Assembly (NCBI GenBank): GCA_028095005.1
Contig: CM051460.1
Location: 288,812,653-288,876,652, forward strand
Origin: Rhynchospora pubera
Lineage: Eukaryota > Streptophyta > Magnoliopsida > Poales > Cyperaceae
Direction of reading: 5' to 3'
DNA: 64,000 nt
Part shown: positions 44,919 to 55,024 of the stretch, in pieces
How positions within the stretch are numbered: position 1 is the stretch's first letter
Layout of the letters: the number at the start of each line of letters is the position of its first letter
Program-made: the position numbers and the translations under genes
The notes under the pieces: model-generated
Database searches by the model: none
The model's input: the letters and a program-made list of their open reading frames with translations, nothing else
Told to the model about the DNA's origin: nothing

Positions 44919-46538
44919 TGATGAGTGGATTTTATATACATATTCAGGTACCATTTTGTCTCCAAACTAAACCAATTAACTTGAGTTTATATAGTTTAGA
45001 TAGTTTAGATGAGTTTAGGTTAATTTAATTAGAGTTTTGTATCAAGAATGAGTTACTACCATAGTTTCTAATTTTATTGCAGATTCTGGACAAGAAATGA
45101 CTTGGATGAGTCCATAAAGTTGAAGAGCTCGTTCTAAGCTTTCCAACGGATCTTGAATCACCTCAAACGGAGTTCGGATGAAGGAGATATGCCCAAAATA
45201 CTGACATGACGCAGTGCTGACATTTTCCTGCGACCCGCTGAAAGTCCCAGCGGCCCGCAGGCCTGGAACTGCCAGATTTAGCAGAATCGCCCGATTTGGC
45301 AATTCTATATTTGGATGGCGGTTTCTACCGACTCCAGGTGCATCCAGAGCACGTCTTCAGTTATTTCCAGCGTTTCTAGACGTTCCCAAGACTTATTAAA
45401 GGCCGGTTTGAGGGAGAACAAGGAGAAAAAGAGGAGACCAAATCCAAGGTCAATTTAGGGTTAGACATAGAGTTATTTGAGAGTTGAGTCTCAAGTCCAG
45501 ATCGAGGCAGCGCCAAGCAGGTTGATTGCGACAGCAAGAGACGTGTTTGATAGGAGATTTCGACACACGCAAGAGCAATTGGTTGTAATCTTTCCTTATT
45601 CTCATTTTCTCTTGTGTTTGTATGATGTCTTTTAGTTGTTGATTGTTTGTTCTAGGGCTATGGTTGTAAACTCGAATTCTTAGTTGTTGATTGCATGTTT
45701 ATTGATTTTATTTGATATCTTTGTGTTTTATACCTTGCTTGAATTGCATGAATTGATTATGTCATGATTGTCTAAGTAGATTTGTTTACACCCGTTAAGT
45801 AGAGCTCGCTTAATTGCTAGGTGGTTAAGTCCAAATAAACTTAGATTATTAGGCATAGTTATGATTAACATGAAGGTTGTAAACTGAAAGGTTAAACCAG
45901 GACTAGTTAACGAGAGTTAAGTCATTTCCAAGAGTGAAAACTCAAGGATTTCATAGGTTAGAAAGGTATAAACTTGTAGAAACTAGACCAAGAAACGATA
46001 GTTGAAATCTAGATTCTATACGAGGGAAATTGGGTTAATTAATTGATAACCAGACCTAAAACGAGAGTTTGATCTAGGAACCTTAATTAAGCCATTATCC
46101 CTACACAATTATCAACTGAATTAAGTCAATTTGCAATCACATCGCTAATCCTAGCGGGCCGCTGAGTGAATCAGCGAGGTTGTCTATGCCCGCCAAGTAG
46201 CCAGCGACCCGTATAATAGATTAGCGACCTAGGTTCTTTTAGCGGGCCGCTGGAACTGGGACTAAGAAGAAGTGTTAGCAATCAGAAACCCTAGAATTTC
46301 GTGACTTGTTGAATCTCTCTCATTAATTCTTATTTTGACCTTGTAACTAGACTTGGGATTTAGGCTCACCTGCAACCCTTAATTCACAAAAGAGTTGAAC
46401 CGTCTAGCTAGCTTAGTAAAGTAAAAGATTAATATTCCAACACCGTCCCTGTGGATTCGACCCTCAAGCTGTTCTACAAATGATTAGATTGGTAGACACG
46501 AGGTTTTTATTTTGAGACTTGGTTTTCCCCATCGATCA
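44919..46538 (+). repeat. 5' LTR of the young gypsy-like element
   Basis: It runs from TGATGAGTGG to CATCGATCA. The sequence is nearly identical to 49552-51171. It contains several GCGACCCGCTG-type words (45230-45260, 46153-46253). Confidence 0.9.
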
Positions 46539-46542
46539 AAAT

Positions 46543-46560
46543 TGGCGCCGTTGCCGGGGA
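46543..46560 (+). promoter_or_regulatory. Primer binding site (tRNA-Asp)
   Basis: TGGCGCCGTTGCCGGGGA is complementary to the 3' end of plant tRNA-Asp and lies four bases after the LTR end. An identical site follows the second LTR at 51176-51193. Confidence 0.9.
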
Positions 46561-46676
46561 CGGTTTGCTCGAATATTGGTATTTTGCTTTAGTAATTTAG
46601 CATAGACACCCTTGTATCCTTGTATCTTACTTATTTTGTCTTATCTTAAAAAAAACCAAAAATAAATTCTATCACC

Positions 46677-47828
46677 ATGTTTCCTTCTTTTCAGGTATGT
46701 GAGCAAGAGGCGGAGGATAATTGGAAGAAAATCAACCACATGAATAGACAATTTGAACTCAATGCGAACATGAGTGAATTTGAGCGTGCTTTTCACACCG
46801 TGCAAAACACGATCAATATTGCATGTGGAGACAACCAGAACTTCAGCAACCTCATCGAATTTGACGAACCTTTTGACTGTCAAACATATCGTTCGAGATT
46901 CGTATGGAGGGAACCTGAAGCACAAAACATGACTGCCAGTTTTAGCGACCCGCTGGGAGATCCTGCGACCCGCTGGAACCTCAACAGACAGACATGCGAT
47001 TCTGGTTTGAATGATTTTCCTTCTTTTGCTTTGAACAATGATGGTTTAGTGTCTCAACCATACCATAGGTCTACTTTTTTTCCTAGTTTTGATAATTTTC
47101 GATCATCTACGCAAATATCAAGTGTTGAATCAAGGTTTGAAGAATTTAAAATGAACCAAATCGAATTTAATGAGAAGCTTTTGAAAGAAATGAAATCCAT
47201 ATCATCTTCTCTCAATACTCTCATTACCCATCATCAAAGGATGTTAGAGACTGAAAATTCTTCATATAGGCCACACAATGAACATAACAATGATTTGGCT
47301 TTGCATAGTGATTGTGAATTTGAAAACTCTAGTTCCAAGAAGACCCAAATTTGGTTAGATACCAACAAAACTGAAAGCAAACAAGTTGAGAATAGGGAGG
47401 TACAAGAGGAATTTGATGAACCAAAGTACATACCACCTCCTCCCTATATCCCTCCAATTCCATTTCCACAAAGATTGTTTAGGGCTGAAATTGTCAAATC
47501 TAATGAGTTGGAATTGAAGCATCCTCCAATTGAGAACATGAATGATGAACTTGAAGAGAAGAAAGATGATGACACAATTCTCAAGGTCGAGGCATACGAC
47601 AATACAAATGAGAAGTTCAACCAAATTGACTTAAGCACTCTTAGAAGATGTTTGGAGAAACTTGATGTGATGGAAGACAACAAACCGCAAATCAAGTATC
47701 ACATCATAACTGAGCCAAGGAAGATGACATTCAAAGAAGAACACTCCAAGCATATTTCAAAGAACCCGCTCAAGCACTTTTGGGAGAACTATGATGCGTG
47801 GAGAGGGAGAAAAGTGAAGATAAGATGA
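46677..47828 (+). CDS. Gag-like protein of the non-autonomous retrotransposon
   Basis: This is an intact frame of 383 codons beginning MFPSFQVCEQEAEDNWKK. The first half is polar with a predicted coiled stretch (about residues 150-185). The second half is acidic and contains a proline block, PPPPYIPPIPFPQRL (about residues 250-266). This occurs just before the protease in Athila/Tat gypsy polyproteins. The frame stops before any protease or polymerase. It lacks a clear zinc knuckle. The start follows a run of A at 46648 and is the first ATG after the primer site. Likely a chimeric remnant kept by a non-autonomous element; whether it is translated is unknown. Confidence 0.6.
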   Translation: MFPSFQVCEQEAEDNWKKINHMNRQFELNANMSEFERAFHTVQNTINIACGDNQNFSNLIEFDEPFDCQTYRSRFVWREPEAQNMTASFSDPLGDPATRWNLNRQTCDSGLNDFPSFALNNDGLVSQPYHRSTFFPSFDNFRSSTQISSVESRFEEFKMNQIEFNEKLLKEMKSISSSLNTLITHHQRMLETENSSYRPHNEHNNDLALHSDCEFENSSSKKTQIWLDTNKTESKQVENREVQEEFDEPKYIPPPPYIPPIPFPQRLFRAEIVKSNELELKHPPIENMNDELEEKKDDDTILKVEAYDNTNEKFNQIDLSTLRRCLEKLDVMEDNKPQIKYHIITEPRKMTFKEEHSKHISKNPLKHFWENYDAWRGRKVKIR

Positions 47829-49540
47829 GTAAATGCAAGGTGGTCAAGCTAGTGACCCAAAACAAGCGCTTCTTGGGAGGCAACCCAAGGCTCAAAATTT
47901 TCATTTTCTCTCATTTAGATTAATTTGTTTAGTTGTTTTAGTTAGTAATAACTTATCAATTGTTGTTGTTGGTTTTAGGTTTGAAGAAAAGTGACATATC
48001 AGCTTTTGGAAGCACCATTACACGAATTGTATGCAAGAGCTCAAACTTGGGGGATACACCATGAAGGAGCATACAAGTCGCTTTACAAGTCGCACCAACC
48101 CCTATGCGAACTTCACAACCACTACAATAATTTGATGAGTTTCCTTTCCTTTCTCTCTTTTAAGTTATGTTTTCCTTGTATTGAGGACAGTGCAAAGTTT
48201 TAAACTTGGGGGAGAGAATAGGAGTTGTATCTAGGTTTGCATCATGCATATTAGGTGTTAATTTTGTATCTGTCCCAGTATCAGCGACCCGCTGAGATTT
48301 TTGGCGGCTCGCTGAGTGTATCGGCGGCCCGCTGAGATTTTTTGTGGGTAGCTAAAACTGGAACTGATAGGTATAATTGTGCATTTCATTTAGGAATTGT
48401 CTCTATTGCATGATAATTTCATATAGATTGCATTTAGGTAAGTTAGGGAGATACTTAACAAGTTTTGATATCGTGAATTGAATGAATTATTTAGGGAGTT
48501 TTAGAAAAATTTTCGATTTGAATTGTGGGTCATCTAATTAATCGACTAGCCCCTGTGACCTTAGGAAATTAGTAGATATTGTATCATAATCTATCTTGAT
48601 TGAGACTTAAATTTGATGATTTGATAAGTAGTATGAATGACTTGACCAATTAGAAATCGGTAAACCAAGACAACCACCAATTGAATTAATTTCCAAATTT
48701 TGTCAAGATCGATTCTACCGATCCAAATACATGTCAACTAAGGAAATAAACACTAAGTCTAGAGTCAAACAACCGCTGTTTTCAAGTTTATTAAAAGTCG
48801 AAGATGTAAATACACACCCATGTAAATAAATAAAAACACATGCAAAAAGGGGAACTAAAAAGCGTGCAATGCCATGGACATTGCGGGAAGCTATAGGTTA
48901 TGGTGGATAAAAGAACTTCCATAAATCATGAGTAAAAACAGAAAGGCTCATGACTTAAAAAAAAAACGAGAAAAATCTCGAAAATAAATCCACCGTAATT
49001 TGGCTAACCTCTCCACCGCGGGAAAACCTCCTAGCCCTGGGAGAAAAGTTAAAAAGTCCAACCCAAAAACTTTGGAATAGAATGGGTGAGGAGTTGTACC
49101 CTTTTTTCCGCCTCACTTTAGTTCGATTTCCAATGCGTTTTCGAAAATCAATATAGCGGTTTAAGTACTTGAAGACTTGGCTATGAAATAAATTGATATG
49201 GCATGTTATTTGTGTTGGTAGGGTGTGATCCCGAGTCTCTTTGCAAAGTCAATTGTCAATCTTTGAAAAATCAACAAGTTTAGGAATTGAACAAGGTAAG
49301 TTATGGGCAATAGTTACAAGTATCCTAAGTGTTTCACTCGTGGGGTAAGCGTGGGTCGTTTGGGACAACTCAATTCAATTTGAAAAAGCTTGTAAAATTG
49401 TCTAAATAATTCAATCAAATCACGATATTGGTGCATGTTAATAATCTTCATAACTTGTAAGTCTCAAGTCATTGTTTTAGTTTAGAGCCAAACCATTCTT
49501 CTAAGATAGATATTTGCTTGGGGACAAGCAAAGGTTAAAC
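47829..49540 (+). other. Non-coding 3' region of the retrotransposon
   Basis: About 1.7 kb separates the gag-like frame from the polypurine tract. It contains the GCGACCCGCTGAG words at 48282-48336 and, near the end, GGGGACAAGCAAAGG (49519-49533), a phrase usual before the polypurine tract in Athila/Tat relatives. No conserved protein is seen. Confidence 0.6.
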
Positions 49541-49551
49541 TTGGGGGGATT
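49541..49551 (+). promoter_or_regulatory. Polypurine tract
   Basis: TTGGGGGGATT lies directly before the second LTR (TGACGAGTG), the expected plus-strand primer position. Confidence 0.8.
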
Positions 49552-51171
49552 TGACGAGTGAATTTTATATACATATTCAGGTACCATTTTGTCTCCAAAC
49601 TAAACCAATTAACTTGAGTTTATATAGTTTAGATAGTTTAGATGAGTTTAGGTTAATTTAATTAGAGTTTTGTATCAAGAATGAGTTACTACCATAGTTT
49701 CTAATTTTATTGCAGATTCTGGACAAGAAATGACTTGGATGAGTCCATAAAGTTGAAGAGCTCGTTCTAAGCTTTCCAACGGATCTTGAATCACCTCAAA
49801 CGGAGTTCGGATGAAGGAGATATGCCCAAAATACTGACAGGACGCAGTGCTGACATTTTCCTGCGACCCGCTGAAAGTCCCAGCGGCCCGCAGGCCTGGA
49901 ACTGCCAGATTTAGCAGAATCGCCCGATTTGGCAATTCTATATTTGGATGGCGGTTTCTACCGACTCCAGGTGCATCCAGAGCACGTCTTCAGTTATTTC
50001 CAGCGTTTCTAGACGTTCCCAAGACTTATTAAAGGCCGGTTTGAGGGAGAACAAGGAGAAAAAGAGGAGACCAAATCCAAGGTCAATTTAGGGTTAGACA
50101 TAGAGTTATTTGAGAGTTGAGTCTCAAGTCCAGATCGAGGCAGCGCCAAGCAGGTTGATTGCGACAGCAAGAGACGTGTTTGATAGGAGATTTCGACACA
50201 CGCAAGAGCAATTGGTTGTAATCTTTCCTTATTCTCATTTTCTCTTGTGTTTGTATGATGTCTTTTAGTTGTTGATTGTTTGTTCTAGGGCTATGGTTGT
50301 AAACTCGAATTCTTAGTTGTTGATTGCATGTTTATTGATTTTATTTGATATCTTTGTGTTTTATACCTTGCTTGAATTGCATGAATTGATTATGTCATGA
50401 TTGTCTAAGTAGATTTGTTTACACCCGTTAAGTAGAGCTCGCTTAATTGCTAGGTGGTTAAGTCCAAATAAACTTAGATTATTAGGCATAGTTATGATTA
50501 ACATGAAGGTTGTAAACTGAAAGGTTAAACCAGGACTAGTTAACGAGAGTTAAGTCATTTCCAAGAGTGAAAACTCAAGGATTTCATAGGTTAGAAAGGT
50601 ATAAACTTGTAGAAACTAGACCAAGAAACGATAGTTGAAATCTAGATTCTATACGAGGGAAATTGGGTTAATTAATTAATAACCAGACCTAAAACGAGAG
50701 TTTGATCTAGGAACCTTAATTAAGCCATTATCCCTACACAATTATCAACTGAATTAAGTCAATTTGCAATCACATCGCTAATCCTAGCGGGCCGCTGAGT
50801 GAATCAGCGAGGTTGTCTATGCCCGCCAAGTAGCCAGCGACCCGTATAATAGATTAGCGACCTAGGTTCTTTTAGCGGGCCGCTGGAACTGGGACTAAGA
50901 AGAAGTGTTAGCAATCAGAAACCCTAGAATTTCGTGACTTGTTGAATCTCTCTCATTAATTCTTATTTTGACCTTGTAACTAGACTTAGGATTTAGGCTC
51001 ACCTGCAACCCTTAATTCACAAAAGAGTTGAACCGTCTAGCTAGCTTAGTAAAGTAAAAGATTAATATTCCAACACCGTCCCTGTGGATTCGACCCTCAA
51101 GCTGTTCTACAAATGATTAGATCGGTAGACACGAGGTTTTTATTTTGAGACTTGGTTTTCCCCATCGATCA
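49552..51171 (+). repeat. Second LTR of the young gypsy-like element
   Basis: It is 1620 bp, the same length as the first LTR, with about half a dozen substitutions, for example at 49839, 50680, 50988 and 51123. It is followed not by host DNA but by another primer site and internal sequence. Confidence 0.9.
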
Positions 51172-51782
51172 AAATTGGCGCCGTTGCCGGGGACGGTTTG
51201 CTCGAATATTGGTATTTTGCTTTAGTAATTTAGCATAGACATCCTTGTATCCTTGTATCTTACTTATTTTGTCTTATCTTAAAAAAAACCAAAAATAAAT
51301 TCTATCACCATGTTTCCTTCTTTTCAGGTATGTGAGCAAGAGGCGGAGGATAATTGGAAGAAAATCAACCACATGAATAGACAATTTGAACTCAATGCGA
51401 ACATGAGTGAATTTGAGCGTGCTTTTCACACCGTGCAAAACACGATCAATATTGCATGTGGAGACAACCAGAACTTCAGCAACCTCATCGAATTTGACGA
51501 ACCTTTTGACTGTCAAACATATCGTTCGAGATTCGTATGGAGGGAACCTGAAGCACAAAACATGACTGCCAGTTTTAGCGACCCGCTGGGAGATCCTGCG
51601 ACCCGCTGGAACCTCAACAGACAGACATGCGATTCTGGTTTGAATGATTTTCCTTCTTTTGCTTTGAACAATGATGGTTTAGTGTCTCAACCATACCATA
51701 GGTCTACTTTTTTTTCTAGTTTTGATAATTTTCGATCATCTACGCAAATATCAAGTGTTGAATCAAGGTTTGAAGAATTTAC
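51172..51782 (+). pseudogene. Partial second copy of the internal domain
   Basis: This repeats 46539-47149 almost exactly, including the primer site and the first roughly 157 codons of the gag-like frame (from 51310). It then breaks off after GAAGAATTTA, one base before the CATAC target duplication. The gag frame runs a few codons into the old LTR and stops at 51801. Confidence 0.85.
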
Positions 51783-52632
51783 CATACTATGTCTTGTCTA
51801 GCTTAGAATTGTTGTTAGGGGTAATTGTAGGGAACCTTTACTTGGTAGTTAATGAAAGTTTAATTTAGGGTTCTATATTTTCTTAGTTGTTTTACTTTAC
51901 TTGTTCTTAATTTCTTGATTTGTGATTATGAATTGCTTGTCCTGAAGATTTGCTCATTAGGTTAAGGTCTTGCCTAGTAATTAAGCACGATAAACCCTAA
52001 TTTCAAGTTAGTTTGTAATTACTTACCAAAGGATAGGAATTATACTCAAAAGGTGAAACCGGAACTTAGCTTGAAGGTATGTTCCTTCCTAAGATCGGAA
52101 GGTCTTAGATATCCTACCGAAAAGTAAAAGTAGACCTTAAAACCCTAAGCCAAGAAACGGAAGTTGAAACTTAGGATTTTTAGGAGGTTTAGAGGTTAAA
52201 ACTTAGTTATACCAAATCAAGAACGATAGTTAGTATTTAGACCAGAGTTTTGATCAATAACCTGTACTTAGAAAAGATAAAATCTGATTAAAGTGATTTA
52301 TCGTACTATGCTGGCGACCCCGCCAGGAAGCTGACGGATTTGCCTAAATAGGGCAAGGTAGAGCAACCCGAACAATTGATCCTAATTCGCGTTATTGTGT
52401 TAAACTCGCATTCTCAATTGAACTTAGGTCAACCTTAGAATTAGATTCTTCTTCAATTCATCGATTAAACCCTAAATTGATTTGAACCCTCGTCTAGCTA
52501 ATTAAATAAGGTAAAAGACCGATATTCCAACAACGTCTCTGTGAATTCCACCCTTAAACTATCACTGCAAACGATTAGATCGATGATTCTTAAGAATTTA
52601 TTTTGATTTAGGTTTTCCCCACGATCAATACT

Positions 52633-53208
52633 AGTTCAATGTTAGATGTGAATTCACGATAGAGTTATAAATATAAAAATATTATTTCAAGAAATATCGA
52701 GGTCAAGTCATTTTATAGTTATGCAATTAGAAATATACAATATTGAAGAATAATATATTATTAAAATATATTTTAGTAATTTAGTATATTACTAGACGAT
52801 GGTAACTGATTATCAAGTATACTTTAATGATACCACGCATATAAAACTTAAGATCATTATTATATTTAAAGTTTTGAACATGTACACATTTATCATAGCA
52901 ATATAGCATTAAAATAGATTAAAAAAATGGGTTTATGTGATAAGTAGTTAAAATTTATGCAAGAAAAATTAATTTATATATCTTAATGGTAATCCTTTCT
53001 TTACAAGTTAGGTAAAGTTAGGAGTAGAGATTAAAGTATTTTAAAACATCAGTGGTTGAAAGCGGTGGTTTTTTTAATAAAAGTAGGATTAAACAAAAAG
53101 ACCAAAGTGCGTTTACGTACAATATTAGCAAGCGAAGAATCAGGAATAAAAAACTATATCAAAAGTAAAATATTTTAATGATTTAACTTTACTCCATGTA
53201 TAAAGAGT
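52633..53208. other. Intergenic, no gene seen
   Basis: This is AT-rich spacer between the two retrotransposon blocks. Nothing is recognisable. Confidence 0.5.
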
Positions 53209-53488
53209 TAGGCTATAGTGAGATGTATCACAAAAAAAGTCCTCCGTGAGTTGTGATCAAAATTTTTAAATCTATTTTAAGATGATCAATCGAAACTGTC
53301 CAATATGATCTCCGAAATCTCCGAACCAAATTATATATATTTTTTCAAAATTTTAAATATATTTTAAAAAATTTAGAAAATCTTTAATCTTATTAGTTTG
53401 AATCATTCAAAACAACAGTTTTTAAAAATCTAAAAAAAATAATTAAAATTTTTGAAATAATATAAAATTTGATCTATAAAAAAAATTC

Positions 53489-54968
53489 TGTTGTACTAAA
53501 CGTCTCTAGGTTTGTCGATTGCAAAACAATATCATTTGGCATTTAACAATCTTCTTTGAGTTTTATAGGAAGAAGATACAATTTATGAGGACTTGGATAA
53601 AAACTTTAAGAAAGATCAAGATCAAGTCATTAGAGAGCTTGTAGGCTAGTTTAGACTAGGATAGAAGGTATACTTTAGTCCTTGTTTATCCTTAAAATGG
53701 TCTAGATAGCGAAAAGCTCAATAAACCAGCAAAATCCTGTTTTCTGTGACCTAGCGTCGTACAACGCTAGATAGAGTTACACAACGCTGGAACAGCTAAA
53801 TTCATACTTTTGTGAATCAACGTTGCACAACGCTATATAGAGTTAGGCAACGCTGAGTCACAACGTTGTACAACGCTGAATAGAGTTGTACAACGCTACA
53901 GTTAAAAACTTGGAAATTTTCCTGAGTACCATCGTGCAACGCCATATAGCGTTGCACAACGCCATATAGCGTTGCACAACGCCACAAAAATCCCAAGTTA
54001 GCTGTGCTGTTTTTACATGCAAAGTCTCTGGAGACGTTAGCCAACGTCTTTCAGCGTTGGGTAACGTTAGCGTTGTGTGACGACATATAGAGTTGTACAA
54101 CGCTCTGTTGAATCTGTCAGAGTTGTTCCTTTTGTCTCCCTTTAGCGTTGTGTAACACCATTCAGTAGCAAGCAACGCTCTGACAATTTCCAACGGAATT
54201 GTCGGAGCTTTCCTTTGGTTTTTACACTCCTGCGTTGTGCGACGGCAAATAGCGTTGCACAACGCTCTGACAGACCAACGGCTATATTAAAGAGCCGTTA
54301 GATTTTACAACGGTCATATTCCAGCGTTGTATAACGCTATTCAGCGTTGTACAACGCTGTGTCCTGTTTTTGCTGGGGAACTGCTCATTTCGAGCCCTAT
54401 ATATATCCACCCCTTGTTCTCTTTCTTTGGGGAGCCTCACTTTGCAAAATTAGACCAGAATTGAGCCTTTGAGCATAGGGATACTCTCTCACTTGAGCTT
54501 TTCATAGCTAGACCATCTTGAGAGATTTAGTAGCCTCAAACACCACCGCCCCGACATTGTCGCTAGGTGTAGGTTGGAATAGGTTGAGAGCTCTTCTCCT
54601 TTGAGGCCGTTGTGCCATTCGAGTTAGGCCGATCCGCCTCGAGTGTCCTTGTGACGAGGTGATTCGGTTCGAAGTTGTAGTCCCGTTCTTGTTGAAATTG
54701 AACGGAGCGCGCCCTTTCGTGGTAGCGGAACTCCCGGAGACGTACGACTAAGGCTAGCTTCTTCTAGCGGGTCGGAACTCCGTAATCACATCGCGTGTTC
54801 AATTTCTCTCTCTTTCTCTCTTTACTTATCTTGCTATACTTGAATTGCTTGTGCTTTGATTGTTTGTATTAGACCAAGTTTGAATTGAACCAAATATTGA
54901 CCATACCGGTTTAGAAATTCGTTTTTGTGCCTATTCGCCCCCCTCTAGGCCTAAATTTAGGGACAACA
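53489..54968 (+). repeat. 5' LTR (1480 bp) with palindrome array
   Basis: It contains about 17 copies of an imperfect palindrome, GCGTTGTACAACGC or near variants, between 53753 and 54358. A TATA box (about 54399-54406) and a CT-rich start region follow directly. It carries one more 20-bp unit (GCCATATAGCGTTGCACAAC at 53941-53980, twice) than the 3' LTR. Confidence 0.92.
54399..54406 (+). promoter_or_regulatory. LTR TATA box
   Basis: TATATATAT within CCCTATATATATCCACC lies just downstream of the palindrome array, which places the array in U3 and transcription start near 54430. The same box occurs in the 3' LTR at about 58440. Confidence 0.6.
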
Positions 54969-54971
54969 AAG

Positions 54972-54983
54972 TGGTATCAGAGC
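54972..54983 (+). promoter_or_regulatory. Primer binding site (initiator tRNA-Met)
   Basis: TGGTATCAGAGC, three bases after the LTR end, matches the complement of the initiator tRNA-Met 3' end, as in most plant copia elements. Confidence 0.9.
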
Positions 54984-55024
54984 GGGAACCTCGATTAAGC
55001 TATTCTTAATCTCGGTTTTCGATC

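Larger units (their letters stand above)
44919..51782 (+). mobile_element. Young pol-less LTR retrotransposon with extra partial internal domain
   Basis: The order is LTR 44919-46538 (1620 bp), internal 46539-49551, LTR 49552-51171 (1620 bp), then 611 bp that repeat the start of the internal domain (51172-51782). It sits in the old solo LTR with a 5-bp duplication, CATAC (44914-44918 and 51783-51787). The two LTRs differ at only a handful of positions, so insertion was recent. The primer site matches tRNA-Asp. Only a gag-like frame is present; there is no protease, reverse transcriptase, RNase H or integrase, so it must move in trans. The PIPFPQRL motif and tRNA-Asp site point to the Athila/Tat side of gypsy. 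The right end is not an LTR, which is abnormal. Confidence 0.85.
44350..52627. mobile_element. Old solo LTR, split by a younger insertion
   Basis: This is one ancient LTR of about 1.41 kb in two pieces, 44350-44918 and 51788-52627. The outer flanks are the perfect 5-bp repeat ATACT (44345-44349 and 52628-52632). It starts TGATCGGCGG and ends CCCCACGATCA. The pieces are recognisably related to the young LTRs nested inside: both have AAGCTTTCCAACGG, CTTGAATCACCTCAAACGGA and, near the right end, ATATTCCAAC and GTTTTCCCC. A single LTR with matching target duplications means the original element was reduced by LTR-LTR recombination. Orientation is the same as the nested element. Confidence 0.85.

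Noticed and set aside
45042..45399. Pairs of short frames, identical at 49675-50032.
   Set aside because: They are within the two LTRs of the same retrotransposon; shadows, not genes.
53858..54262. 134-codon minus-strand frame in the 5' LTR and its counterpart at 57880-58305.
   Set aside because: It is produced by the palindrome array in the LTR; no domain, and lies in U3.
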